64,000 nucleotides of DNA from Barnesiella sp. An55 (GTDB lineage: Bacteria; Bacteroidota; Bacteroidia; Bacteroidales; Barnesiellaceae): contig NZ_NFHZ01000001.1 in assembly GCF_002161555.1 (NCBI RefSeq), positions 1 to 64,000 on the forward strand, read 5' to 3'. A model generated the notes under the pieces. The model was not told where the DNA came from. It saw only the letters and a list, made by a program, of their open reading frames with translations, and did not search any database. The position numbers and the translations under genes are program-made. Positions 18,851-27,892 of this stretch are shown one piece after another (within the stretch, counting starts at the first letter, position 1; each line of letters opens with the position of its first letter).

Positions 18851-21460
18851 ATGAATAAAAATTTTATCTCATTGATTGCGAGTGTATTGTTTGGGATAAC
18901 CTCGCTGTATGCCATACCGGCAAGGTCTGTTCCCGAGACCATAATCCAACCCGATGGGACGGTGGTTACCGTTAGAATGGTCGGTGATGAGTTTTATCAT
19001 TATCGAGTAACAGCCGATGGTATTCCAGTCGTGCGTTGTGCCGATGGTTATTATCGGTATGCCGAGTTGTTGCCCGACGGTACTGCTCAGGCCGGTCAAG
19101 TGATAGCCCGTGATGCCCAGTTGCGCACGGCATCGGATAAAGTCTATCTCGAGCAGTTGGCAGCCCAGAAGGTATCGCAGGGTATGGTTGCCCAGCACAG
19201 ACTGAAGAAACAGCAGAAACAGCGTAGCATTGCCCGGAAGGCGACACAGGCGACCACGGGCAGCGATATCCATGGCTTGGTACTGTTGGTCGAGTTTAGC
19301 GACAAGAAATTTAATGCGGCAAATACTCGCGACGATTTCGAAGAGATGATGAACAAGGAGGGGTATAACTATCAAGGCGCCATAGGTAGTGCACGCGATT
19401 ATTTCATCGCACAGTCCGATGGCAAGTTCCAGCCCACCTTCGATGTGGTGGGACCCATTACCCTTGACAAGACGATGGCCTATTATGGAGGTAACGACCG
19501 ATATACCGGCAATGATGCCCGTCCCGAGGAGATGATAATCGATGCTTGTCGGAAGGTAGAGTCAACGGTCGATTTTACCATCTACGATCGCGACAACGAC
19601 GGCTTTATCGATTTGGTCTATGTCATTTATGCCGGTTATGGCGAGTCGGCCAACGATGAGGCCGGTTCGCTCGACGATACCATTTGGCCCCATGCCTGGT
19701 ATGTATATCAAGGAGCCGGGAAGTCGGTATCGGTCGATGGAAAATATATCGACGCCTATGCCTGCTCGGCCGAGTTGCAGGGAAATACCGGGACCTATCG
19801 TGATGGCATCGGTTCGTTCTGCCATGAGTATAGCCACACGTTGGGCTTGCCCGACTTCTACGATACCGGCGGTTCCAATTATGGTATGAGCACCTGGAGT
19901 TTGATGGACTATGGTTGCTACAACGGTCCCGATATGAACGACGACGGTCACAGCGACGGCTCTGTACCCGTAGGTTATACGGCTTATGAGCGTGAATTCT
20001 GCGGCTGGATTACAATCGAGGAACTGACCTCGCCGGCTACCATCACGCTCGAAAATCTGGCCGACAGTAAAAAAGCCTACAAGATTGTATCGAGTGACAA
20101 GGATCAGTACTTTACTCTCGAGAATCGTCAGCAGATGGGGTGGGACCAGTATATGGCCGCTTCGGGTTTGATGATTTTGAAGGTCGATTACGACCAGACG
20201 ATTTGGGATAACAATATCGTCAATTGTGAGCCTACTCGCCAATGCATGACTATCATGCCGGCCGATAATCACCGCAGCTTCTACGACGAGGCCGGTGACC
20301 TTTATCCCTACAAGGGTAACAACTCGTTTACCGACGAGAGTACACCTGCGGCACGAACCAATGACGGGTTGTTGCTGGGTAAGCCGGTTACCAACATCAC
20401 TCAGGAAAATGGTGTGATTACCTTCGATTTTATGGGTGGAGGGACCTTGGTTGAAGCGCCTGTGGCCAATGAGGCAACGGGGGTAACCACGACTGGCTTT
20501 ACCGCCAACTGGTCGCCGGTTGAGGGTGCCACCAGCTATACGCTTTATGTCGATCGCAAGCAGCCGTCGGCCGGGGGCGATATCCTGTTGTCGGAAGATT
20601 TTGGCAAATGTACCACGGCCGGTACAGCTAATTTGGGTGGAACCACCTCGTTTAAAGAGGTAGATGCCCAATATTTCCAACAGTCGGGTTGGAGTGGCAA
20701 GTATCTCTATCCCGAGGTTGGAATGATGAAACTGGGCAACTCGTCCAACGGTGGTGCCTTGTGTACGCCCGCTCTCGATTTGTCGTCGTGCGATGGTACA
20801 TTTACCGTTCGATTCGATGCTTCGCGATACGACAACGATAAGGAGAAAAGTGTCATGAAGGTTTATCTCGAAGGCGACGAAGCCAATGCCCAATCGACCG
20901 AACTGCTTTTGCTCGATCCCATCACCTATGAGATGACTTTTACCGGCGGAACGGCCAATAGCAAGATTGTGCTTGAATCGACATCCAGCAGTGGTAAGAA
21001 GAGAGCCTATATCGATAATATCGTGGTGTATAGCGGTGATGTTCAGCTCGACACCCAGGCCAAACCGGCTGCTGTTACAGCCGAGTGGCCCATGGAGGTG
21101 ACGGGGATTACCGAGACCTCTTATCCGCTGACGAATCTCGAGCCGGGCTATATCTATTCCTATAAGGTAAAAGCGGTTACAGCCGAGAACGAGGAGAGTA
21201 ACTACTCCAATACGGTGAAGGTCGATTTAACCGGCTCGTCGGGCATCTGCGGCATCCTTGAGGTCAATCATCGCATCTATGCTGCCGAAGGTGGTATAGT
21301 GGTTGAGTGTGAGACCACACAGCCCGTCGAGGTGGTCAATCTTGCCGGCCAGGTGGTAACCTCTACCACGATACGTGGTCGTGCCATATTGCCGGTGCCT
21401 GTGGCAGGGGTCTATATCGTGCGTTGCGGTACGGCCGTAGCCCGTGTAATGGTTCGATAG
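18851..21460 (+). CDS. Secreted M6-family metalloprotease with split FN3 domain and C-terminal sorting-like domain
   Basis: This is an 869-aa exported zinc endopeptidase. The start at 18851 gives a signal peptide (MNKNFISLIASVLFGITSLYA); the frame stays open upstream but gives no signal. An N-terminal pro-region (about 20-130) precedes the M6 catalytic domain. The zinc motif is HEYSHTLGLPDFYD, with His325, Glu326 and His329. After the peptidase (to about 530), one half of a fibronectin type III domain (about 534-571) is followed by an EDF...IDNIVV jelly-roll-like domain (about 580-730). The other FN3 half follows (about 747-792). The last 70 residues (PVEVVNLAGQVV...AGVYIVR...VMVR) look like a T9SS-type sorting tail. 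The natural substrate is unknown. Confidence 0.92.
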   Translation: MNKNFISLIASVLFGITSLYAIPARSVPETIIQPDGTVVTVRMVGDEFYHYRVTADGIPVVRCADGYYRYAELLPDGTAQAGQVIARDAQLRTASDKVYLEQLAAQKVSQGMVAQHRLKKQQKQRSIARKATQATTGSDIHGLVLLVEFSDKKFNAANTRDDFEEMMNKEGYNYQGAIGSARDYFIAQSDGKFQPTFDVVGPITLDKTMAYYGGNDRYTGNDARPEEMIIDACRKVESTVDFTIYDRDNDGFIDLVYVIYAGYGESANDEAGSLDDTIWPHAWYVYQGAGKSVSVDGKYIDAYACSAELQGNTGTYRDGIGSFCHEYSHTLGLPDFYDTGGSNYGMSTWSLMDYGCYNGPDMNDDGHSDGSVPVGYTAYEREFCGWITIEELTSPATITLENLADSKKAYKIVSSDKDQYFTLENRQQMGWDQYMAASGLMILKVDYDQTIWDNNIVNCEPTRQCMTIMPADNHRSFYDEAGDLYPYKGNNSFTDESTPAARTNDGLLLGKPVTNITQENGVITFDFMGGGTLVEAPVANEATGVTTTGFTANWSPVEGATSYTLYVDRKQPSAGGDILLSEDFGKCTTAGTANLGGTTSFKEVDAQYFQQSGWSGKYLYPEVGMMKLGNSSNGGALCTPALDLSSCDGTFTVRFDASRYDNDKEKSVMKVYLEGDEANAQSTELLLLDPITYEMTFTGGTANSKIVLESTSSSGKKRAYIDNIVVYSGDVQLDTQAKPAAVTAEWPMEVTGITETSYPLTNLEPGYIYSYKVKAVTAENEESNYSNTVKVDLTGSSGICGILEVNHRIYAAEGGIVVECETTQPVEVVNLAGQVVTSTTIRGRAILPVPVAGVYIVRCGTAVARVMVR

Positions 21461-21481
21461 TGTAAAGAACGATGATACTGT

Positions 21482-21520
21482 AAGACCGGGGCCTGTTTTT
21501 CAACGGCCCCGGTCTTTTTT
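21482..21520 (+). terminator. Terminator of the M6 protease gene
   Basis: A perfect 12-bp stem (21482-21493 with 21505-21516) is followed by a T-run. Confidence 0.93.
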
Positions 21521-21635
21521 GTGCGCGTACATGCCAGTTTTTGTGAGAGGCTGAGACCGATATTCTAATTTTTGTTAGCGTTATTGGGAGAAAAGGAAGG
21601 AATCGCTATATTTACTCCTCAAAAGCAGGACTTTT

Positions 21636-22175
21636 ATGGCACAGAGCTATTGGCGTGACATAGTGGCAAGGCCACTGAAAAAAGAGAAGTTGGAAGAGTG
21701 TGTAGCCGAGCGGCTGCAATACGACCCGACTCTCGACGAATTGATGGCTTTGGCGTTGGGCAATACCCCCGAAGCCTTTCGGGCATCGCGTTGTGTAGCT
21801 CTTGTTTATGAATGGGAGAGGCCCCTGTTTTTGAAGTACAAGAGCCGGTTTGTGACCGACTTCGCACAAGTGGTTCATCCCGGGGTGCGTCGTATATATG
21901 CCCGCTTGTTGCAACACTTGTTGGCGCGAGGCGAATATAATCCCGACAGGGAGTCGGCCGAGCATCTGGCCGAGGTCGTTTGCGACTGGAGCGTTGAACC
22001 GGGAGTAAAGCTATCGACACTGGTATGGACCCTCTCGATACTGAACGATTTGGCGTCGCAAGTCGAGTGGGCCGAGGCGATGATGTGGCAACTGGTCGAG
22101 TTGAACGACGTGGACCGCTCACCAGGCATGAGAGCTTTGTTGCGTAGGGTGCGCCAATCATTTAAAATAGCTTAA
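21636..22175 (+). CDS. Uncharacterised all-helical protein
   Basis: This is a 179-aa protein without a signal peptide. It is predicted to be all-helical, with repeated amphipathic helices reminiscent of HEAT-like arrays, for example FVTDFAQVVHPGVRRIYARL and TLVWTLSILNDLA. Similar proteins in Bacteroidetes are annotated only as hypothetical, and I cannot name a family. It is flanked by the M6 terminator upstream and a lipoprotein gene about 80 nt downstream. Confidence 0.6.
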   Translation: MAQSYWRDIVARPLKKEKLEECVAERLQYDPTLDELMALALGNTPEAFRASRCVALVYEWERPLFLKYKSRFVTDFAQVVHPGVRRIYARLLQHLLARGEYNPDRESAEHLAEVVCDWSVEPGVKLSTLVWTLSILNDLASQVEWAEAMMWQLVELNDVDRSPGMRALLRRVRQSFKIA

Positions 22176-22254
22176 ATGGACTCTGTCACTCTCGAGAACT
22201 TGTGGATATGATTACATTTGTAGAGAGAATCCTGTGGGAAAAGGAGGTTTTTAT

Positions 22255-23295
22255 ATGAGAAAGTTTTTGTTTTATATCGTAGTGGCAGCCTTGTCGCTGA
22301 CAGGGTGCCGGTCGGTATCGGTACTTTCGTTTGATGTGTGGCGGCCGGCCAAAGTGACCTTCCCGCCTACCATTCAGCGGGTAACTGTTGTAAGTAATTC
22401 GGCAGAACCCAGCGAGAAGGAAGGGAATAGGTATAAGGACGTATCGGGTAAGGAATATACACTGGTTGTTCCGCATGACAGCACAACCTACCGGTTGGCC
22501 GAATGTATAGCCCTCGACTTGGCCGACGCACACTATTTCCCCGAGATTACCATTTTTTATGACGATTCAATCACTCTGCCCAAGGGGCTCTATCCGTTGT
22601 TGAACGATACTCAGTTGGCTGCAATACGGGGGGGGGCCGATCACACGGCTGTCGTTTCGCTCGATCGCACCGATATGGCCGTGAATATGGAAGATCAGAT
22701 TCTGCAAGACGATTGGGGTGGGACAGCTCTTGTGACCAACCTGTCTGTGGCTACGACGTTGGTTTTGCGGGTTTATTGGCCCGATAAGGTAGAACCTACT
22801 ACTCAAATTGTGAACGATACGGTTTCATGGCAGGCTTTTGGCTATACGCCCGGTGATACCCATGGCAGGTTGCCCCAGACCTCAGAGTTTATTCAGGAGG
22901 TCATGACTCATATCTCTCGTCGGGTGCGCGACCTGTTTATTCCTCACGAAGATAGTGTAGAGCGTTATATCTACACCTCGACCGAACCGGCCATGAGCGA
23001 TGCCTATGATTATTGGCAACAGCAGAAGTTCACCGAGGCTTCGTACTTGTGGGAGTATGTATATGAAGAGATGAAAAACAAGACCAATCGGGCCATGGCC
23101 GCAGCCAATCTGGCAGTATATAACGAGTTGTTCGACCGCTACGACGAGGCTATTGGGTGGGCCGATAAGGCAATAACGCTTTTCCAGGAGAAATCGAAAG
23201 GAAACGAATCGGTCGATGTGGCCATGCTCGAGGAGTACCTGCATCAATTGCGGGTGCGGAAGAACGACAATTCGACACTTCAGCTTCAGATGTAA
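22255..23295 (+). CDS. DUF6340-like lipoprotein with C-terminal helical repeats
   Basis: This is a 346-aa lipoprotein. The start at 22255 is set by a strong ribosome-binding site (AAGGAGG at 22241-22247) and gives the lipobox LTGC. The N-terminal two thirds match the beta-rich DUF6340 pattern of Bacteroidetes lipoproteins. Residues about 240-330 form TPR-like helices (AYDYWQQQKFTEASYLWEYV, AAANLAVYNELFDRYDEAIG). It is probably anchored in the envelope. No enzymatic motif was seen and the function is unknown. Confidence 0.78.
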   Translation: MRKFLFYIVVAALSLTGCRSVSVLSFDVWRPAKVTFPPTIQRVTVVSNSAEPSEKEGNRYKDVSGKEYTLVVPHDSTTYRLAECIALDLADAHYFPEITIFYDDSITLPKGLYPLLNDTQLAAIRGGADHTAVVSLDRTDMAVNMEDQILQDDWGGTALVTNLSVATTLVLRVYWPDKVEPTTQIVNDTVSWQAFGYTPGDTHGRLPQTSEFIQEVMTHISRRVRDLFIPHEDSVERYIYTSTEPAMSDAYDYWQQQKFTEASYLWEYVYEEMKNKTNRAMAAANLAVYNELFDRYDEAIGWADKAITLFQEKSKGNESVDVAMLEEYLHQLRVRKNDNSTLQLQM

Positions 23296-23320
23296 TGAGG
23301 CTTGACTTGATGCAATAAGA

Positions 23321-23363
23321 AAATCGGCAGAGAATAACATACATGTCTATTCTCTGCCGATTT
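23321..23363. terminator. Bidirectional terminator between convergent genes
   Basis: A perfect 16-bp inverted repeat (23321-23336 with 23348-23363) carries A-runs and T-runs on both flanks. It can end both the rightward lipoprotein transcript and the leftward acetyltransferase/cyclophilin-like transcript. Confidence 0.9.
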
Positions 23364-23385
23364 CTTTATGGAAACGATTCGCCTT

Positions 23386-23878
23386 TCAGCGTTCGAATGT
23401 TATGGTCACATTGCCCGAACCTACCGCGGCAGCCAGCCCCGAGGGGTTGTCCACGCGACCTATGCGGGTGTAGCGGTAGGAAGTAGAAAAGCTCTTGTAG
23501 AACAAGACAACGCACGACGAGCCGTATAGCATGAGGTCTCCCTCTTGTATGGTACCCGGCGATATGGCTTGGGTAGGCAGACTTTGGTCGAGATAGACAT
23601 ACTTTTCGTTACCATTCAGTTCGCTCATGGCTAAACGCATGGGCAGCATGGCTGCAAAGGCTTGTGCCGTAGAGTTGTCTTCGAGAGTAGCGGTAAAAGA
23701 GGCATTGCCTATGGTTAATTTCAGAGTCATAAGATCAATGTTTTCGGGGTTATCGTTATCATTGTCTTCGTTGTCCGGGGAGGATAGCCACTGGGCCATC
23801 GTTACGGTCACAAGCGGTGAGTATGGGACTGAAGGACGTGGCAACGAGTAGGATGATGATCAGGAGGCGCCGTTTCAT
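23386..23878 (-). pseudogene. Cyclophilin-like lipoprotein interrupted by a frameshift
   Basis: The reading frame starting at 23878 encodes a clear lipoprotein signal (MKRRLLIIILLVATSFSP, lipobox LTAC) but stops after about 39 codons. The +1 frame from roughly 23780 to 23386 encodes the rest: an acidic linker, then a cyclophilin-like beta domain (LKLTIGNASFTATLEDN...AMLPMRLAMSELNGNEKY...YGSSCVVLFYKSF). A one-base change near 23770-23800, around a CCCC run, would restore one protein of about 163 aa. It is therefore either a recently broken gene or a sequencing error. It lies 2 nt past the acetyltransferase gene in a leftward unit that also includes an alpha/beta hydrolase. An uninterrupted version would be an envelope lipoprotein of unknown ligand. 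Confidence 0.75.
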
Positions 23879-23880
23879 AT

Positions 23881-24468
23881 TTATTTCGATTGGGTTTCGT
23901 CGTCGGTTTCGATAACATGAATCAGTCGGGCCGGTACCCCACCCACAACCGTGTTTGCGGCAACATCTTTGGTTACTACGGCTCCGGCAGCCACTACCGC
24001 ATTGTCGCCTATGGTGACACCTTGCAAAATGGTGGCATTGGCACCCACCCACACGTTTCGGCCCAGTACGATGGGGGCGGGGTAGGTCGTCTTGCGGTCT
24101 TGAGGAGCGAGCCCATGGTTGAGGGTGGCAAATACGACCCCATGACCTATTTGGCAACCGTCGCCGAGGGTAATGCCTCCGTGGTCCTGGAAGTGACAGC
24201 AGTCGTTAATGAATACATCTTCGCCCAGGTGGATATTCTTTCCAAAGTCGGCATAGATGGGCGGGAAGAGCCGTACCGTAGCCGGTATGGGCTGGCCGGT
24301 GAGTTGAGCGAGCAGTTCGCGTATTTCGTCGGGGGTATGGTACGAGCCGTTCAACTGGCAGGTGATGCGTCGGGCCTCGTCACTCATCCTGTTCATGAAT
24401 TCACCGATTTCGGGACCGCAGAGCGGTTTACGGGCGGCCGTATGTTTGAGAAATTCTTCGAGAGTCAT
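23881..24468 (-). CDS. Sugar O-acetyltransferase (maltose/galactoside type, left-handed beta helix)
   Basis: This is a 195-aa cytoplasmic acetyl-CoA-dependent enzyme. A short N-terminal helical Mac domain (MTLEEFLKHTAARKP... to about 60) leads into hexapeptide repeats (about 75-180): IHLGEDVFINDCCHFQDHGGITLGD, IVLGRNVWVGANATILQGVTIGD. The presumed catalytic His is in TLNHGL (about 117). The likely role is acetylation of a sugar or similar hydroxyl; the true acceptor is unknown. It lies 7 nt downstream of the alpha/beta hydrolase and 2 nt upstream of the frameshifted lipoprotein, so the three are probably one operon. Confidence 0.88.
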   Translation of the reverse strand: MTLEEFLKHTAARKPLCGPEIGEFMNRMSDEARRITCQLNGSYHTPDEIRELLAQLTGQPIPATVRLFPPIYADFGKNIHLGEDVFINDCCHFQDHGGITLGDGCQIGHGVVFATLNHGLAPQDRKTTYPAPIVLGRNVWVGANATILQGVTIGDNAVVAAGAVVTKDVAANTVVGGVPARLIHVIETDDETQSK

Positions 24469-24475
24469 CGTGTTT

Positions 24476-25489
24476 TTATTTTAAGTATTTACGGAAGAAT
24501 GCTTCGATCTTGTCGAAGGGGATGATATCGGTGCGGTCGTAGAGATCGACATGAGAAGCTCCGGGAATAATCATCAGTTCCTTGTTGTCGCCGGTGAGTT
24601 TCTTGAAGGCGTCTTGGCTGAAGTATAACGAGTGAGCCTTTTCGCCGTGAATCATGAGCACGGCGCTTCGTATCTCGTTGCTGTAGGTCAACAGCGGAGT
24701 ATTGATGAACGAGAGGGCCGAAGTGACATTCCAGCCGCCATTGGAGTTGAGCGAGCGTTTGTGATAGCCGCGTGGTGTCTTGTAGTAGGCATAGTAATCC
24801 TTGACGAACTGGGGCGCGTCGTCGGGTAGTGGATCGACGACACCACCGGCCAGAGCATAGGAGCCGTTGCAGGCATCGATGGTGCGCTGGGCGTTGAGTT
24901 TCTGGCGCAATGCATAGCGTTGGTCGGCGTCCATCGAGTCGAAATAGCCGTTGGCATTGACCCGGCTCATGTCGTACATGGTCGAGGTGACCGTGGCCTT
25001 GATGCGGGTGTCGATAGCTGCTGCGTTGAGTGCCATGCCGCCCCAACCGCAGATGCCCAGGATACCAATGCGCTCGGGATCTACATTGTCGCGTATCGAC
25101 AGGAAATCGACAGCGGCGCAAAAGTCCTCGGTGTTGATGTCGGGCGATGCCACATAGCGAGGCTCGCCGCTGCTCTCGCCCGTGTAAGAGGGGTCAAAGG
25201 CGATGGTAAGGAATCCGCGTTCGGCCAGTGTTTGGGCATAAAGCCCCGAAGCCTGTTCTTTTACGGCACCGAAGGGGCCCGAGATAGCGATGGCCGGCAA
25301 TTTGCCTTCGGCATTTTTAGGGATATACATATCGGCAGCCAAGGTGATGCCGAACCGGTTTTTGAAATACACGCGCTCGACGGTGACCCGATCGCTTGGG
25401 GCAAACGTCTTGTCGTTTTCTTGTGCTTGAATCGTATTCATTGTCATACAAATTAAAAACAGGGTGAAGATAAAATTTTTCGTATTCAT
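24476..25489 (-). CDS. Exported alpha/beta hydrolase with Cys at the nucleophile elbow
   Basis: This is a 337-aa protein with a Sec signal peptide (MNTKNFIFTLFLICMTMNTIQA). The hydrolase fold shows an oxyanion region ISGPFGAVKEQ (about 70), a nucleophile elbow GICGWGG (about 145) and C-terminal acid/His motifs HGEKAHS and PGASHVDLYD (about 315). Family members often have Ser in the elbow; here no Ser is present and Cys is the likely nucleophile, as in dienelactone hydrolases. This is inference. It is the first gene of the leftward three-gene set. Substrate unknown; similar genes travel with redox or detoxification genes in Bacteroidetes. Confidence 0.82.
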   Translation of the reverse strand: MNTKNFIFTLFLICMTMNTIQAQENDKTFAPSDRVTVERVYFKNRFGITLAADMYIPKNAEGKLPAIAISGPFGAVKEQASGLYAQTLAERGFLTIAFDPSYTGESSGEPRYVASPDINTEDFCAAVDFLSIRDNVDPERIGILGICGWGGMALNAAAIDTRIKATVTSTMYDMSRVNANGYFDSMDADQRYALRQKLNAQRTIDACNGSYALAGGVVDPLPDDAPQFVKDYYAYYKTPRGYHKRSLNSNGGWNVTSALSFINTPLLTYSNEIRSAVLMIHGEKAHSLYFSQDAFKKLTGDNKELMIIPGASHVDLYDRTDIIPFDKIEAFFRKYLK

Positions 25490-25640
25490 GACTATTCTGG
25501 TATAGGCCCGCTTTCGTGGCCGATTTATCGACTACAAACATAGTGGGAGTTGGGGAAGTGAGTTGTATATAAATTACAGAATTTCATACCCAAATCCCGG
25601 GTTGGTCTCTTAAATGGTGACGATAAGGGGACGTAAAAGA

Positions 25641-25670
25641 AAACGCCCGGAGAATCATCTCCGGGCGTTT
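25641..25670 (-). terminator. Terminator of pgk
   Basis: A perfect 13-bp stem (25641-25653 with 25658-25670) has a 4-nt loop, with an A-rich flank that reads as a T-tract in the leftward direction. It lies 22 nt past the pgk stop. Confidence 0.93.
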
Positions 25671-25692
25671 CCCTTATGATTTATGCGGGGTA

Positions 25693-26955
25693 TTAGCCTT
25701 GGATAGCGGCGATACCGGGCAATACTTTTCCTTCGATAGCCTCGAGCAGAGCACCACCGCCTGTCGAAACGTAGGAAACCTGATCGGCCAGACCGAACTT
25801 GTTGACACAAGCTACCGAGTCGCCACCACCTACGAGCGAGAAGGCACCGTTCTTGGTAGCCTCTACGATAGCCTCGGCAACGGCACGAGAACCGGCAGTG
25901 AAGTTGTCGAACTCGAATACACCCGTCGGGCCATTCCAGAGGATGGTTTTCGATTTCTTGATTACATCGGCAAAGAGAGCTTCCGATTTGGGACCGATGT
26001 CCATACCCTCCCAACCGTCGGGAATTTTGTCCACGTCGCAGAAGTCGGTGTGAGCATCGTTCGAGAAGTCATCGGCGATTTTGGCATCGACAGCCAGCAC
26101 GAGGTTTACGTGGTTGGCTTTGGCTTTTTCGATCAGTTCGAGAGCCAGGTCGAGTTTGTCGTCTTCACAGATGGAGTTACCGATTTTGCCACCCAGAGCT
26201 TTGGTGAACGTATAGGTCATACCGCCGGCGATGATGAGGTTATCGACTTTGGTCAAGAGGTTTTCGATGATATCGATCTTCGACGAAACCTTCGAGCCAC
26301 CCATGATGGCGGTGAAGGGACGTACCATCTCTTTCATTACTTTGTTTACGGCAGCAACCTCTTTACCCATGAGGTAACCAAACATTTTGTTCTCGGGGGT
26401 AAAGTATTCGGCCATCAGAGCCGTAGAAGCGTGAGCACGGTGAGCCGTACCGAAGGCGTCGTTTACATATACGTCGGCCAGGCTGGCGAGTTCTTTGGTA
26501 AACTCTTTCTGGCTGGCTTTGATAGCCTTCTTGGCAGCAGCTTTCTCTTCGTCGCTGGCATCTTCGGCCAAGCCTCTGGGTTTGCCCTCTTCCTCGGCGT
26601 GGAAGCGGAGGTTCTCAAGCAACAGCACTTCGCCCGGTTTCAGAGCAGCGGCAGCGGCTTTTACCTTGTCGCCTACACAGTCATCGACAAATTTTACTTC
26701 GGTGCCCAGCAGTTCGCTCAGGTGAGCTACGATGTGACGCAACGAGAATTTATCTTCGGGACCTTTTTTGGGACGGCCCAGGTGCGAACCGATAATGAGG
26801 CTGCCGCCATCGGCCAGGATCTTTTTCAACGTAGGCAAAGCCTTTACCATACGAGTGTCGTCGGTGATATTAAAGTTCTCGTCGAGGGGAACATTAAAAT
26901 CTACGCGTACAAATGCCTTTTTACCGGCAAAATTGTAATTGTCAATTGTTTGCAT
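25693..26955 (-). CDS. pgk: Phosphoglycerate kinase
   Basis: This is a 420-aa glycolytic enzyme converting 1,3-bisphosphoglycerate and ADP to 3-phosphoglycerate and ATP. Family landmarks are RVDFNVPL (18-25), SHLGRPK (about 57), [10 protein letters not shown] (about 208) and [13 protein letters not shown] near the C-terminus. Length is typical. It is flanked by its own terminator and preceded by a -7-like box, so it is probably monocistronic. Confidence 0.98.
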   Translation of the reverse strand: MQTIDNYNFAGKKAFVRVDFNVPLDENFNITDDTRMVKALPTLKKILADGGSLIIGSHLGRPKKGPEDKFSLRHIVAHLSELLGTEVKFVDDCVGDKVKAAAAALKPGEVLLLENLRFHAEEEGKPRGLAEDASDEEKAAAKKAIKASQKEFTKELASLADVYVNDAFGTAHRAHASTALMAEYFTPENKMFGYLMGKEVAAVNKVMKEMVRPFTAIMGGSKVSSKIDIIENLLTKVDNLIIAGGMTYTFTKALGGKIGNSICEDDKLDLALELIEKAKANHVNLVLAVDAKIADDFSNDAHTDFCDVDKIPDGWEGMDIGPKSEALFADVIKKSKTILWNGPTGVFEFDNFTAGSRAVAEAIVEATKNGAFSLVGGGDSVACVNKFGLADQVSYVSTGGGALLEAIEGKVLPGIAAIQG

Positions 26956-26993
26956 ATCGTTTAATATTTAGTATGTAACTCGTTTCTGTTTGG

Positions 26994-27001
26994 CAAATTT
27001 A
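26994..27001 (-). promoter_or_regulatory. -7 box upstream of pgk
   Basis: The minus strand reads TAAATTTG (TAnnTTTG) 39 nt before the pgk start. No clear TTG upstream at the right distance. Confidence 0.35.
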
Positions 27002-27050
27002 GGTAAAAATCGATTATCTTTTTACTATTAAATGCTATTTTCTCTAAAAA

Positions 27051-27881
27051 TCAGAGTAATCCCTTGCTGTGCAACAGATGTTCCATCTCGTATTGCACCT
27101 TGAGGGCCTCTTCGCGGGCGGATGCGGCAAACGATTCGTCGGTTGCGGCATAGATGATTTTGCGCGAAGAGTTAACAAGCAGACCACACTCGCTGTTCAT
27201 TCCATAGGTGGCTACCTCTTCGAGGCTGCCGCCTTGGGCACCTACGCCCGGCACGAGCAGAAAATTGTGGGGGGCAATGCGGCGAACGTCTTCAAACAGC
27301 TTGCCTTGCGTGGCTCCTACGACAAACATCAGTTGCTCGTCGGTAGCCCAGGTCTGTGCCACACGCATTACCTTCTCAAACAGGCGTTCGCCGTTGGCAT
27401 CGGTTGTCAGCTGGAAGTCGTGCGACCCTTTGTTGGAGGTGAGCCCCAGCAGGATGACCCATTTGTCGGGATATCCGAGGAAGGGTTTCACGCTGTCTTC
27501 ACCCATATAGGGGGCCACGGTCACGGCGTCGAGATCGAGGTGGCAGAAGAAGCTGCGGGCATAGAGCTCCGAGGTATTGCCTATGTCGCCTCGCTTGGCA
27601 TCGGCGATAATGAACTGGTCGGGATAGTTCTCGCGCAGATAGCTCACGGTCTTTTCGAAGGCTGTCCAACCCATCACGCCCAGACTTTCGTAGAAAGCCA
27701 GATTGGGTTTGTAGGCTACGCACAGGTCGGCCGTGGCATCGATAATGGCTTTGTTGAAGGCAAAGATAGGGTCTTCGTCCGATTTCAGATGCTCGGGAAT
27801 CTTTTGAATGTCGGTATCCAGTCCCACGCAGAGGAAGGATTTTTTCCGCTTGATATTTTCGAATAGCTGTTTCTTGTTCAT
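27051..27881 (-). CDS. pyrF: Orotidine 5'-phosphate decarboxylase (type 2)
   Basis: This is a 276-aa enzyme for the last step of UMP synthesis. The active-site signature [11 protein letters not shown] (about 93-103) with Lys96 is intact, and GVGAQGG lies near residue 217. The length fits the longer group 2 (UMPS-like bacterial) form. It follows prfA by 11 nt and is probably co-transcribed with it. Confidence 0.96.
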   Translation of the reverse strand: MNKKQLFENIKRKKSFLCVGLDTDIQKIPEHLKSDEDPIFAFNKAIIDATADLCVAYKPNLAFYESLGVMGWTAFEKTVSYLRENYPDQFIIADAKRGDIGNTSELYARSFFCHLDLDAVTVAPYMGEDSVKPFLGYPDKWVILLGLTSNKGSHDFQLTTDANGERLFEKVMRVAQTWATDEQLMFVVGATQGKLFEDVRRIAPHNFLLVPGVGAQGGSLEEVATYGMNSECGLLVNSSRKIIYAATDESFAASAREEALKVQYEMEHLLHSKGLL

Positions 27882-27892
27882 GATATAGGGGA

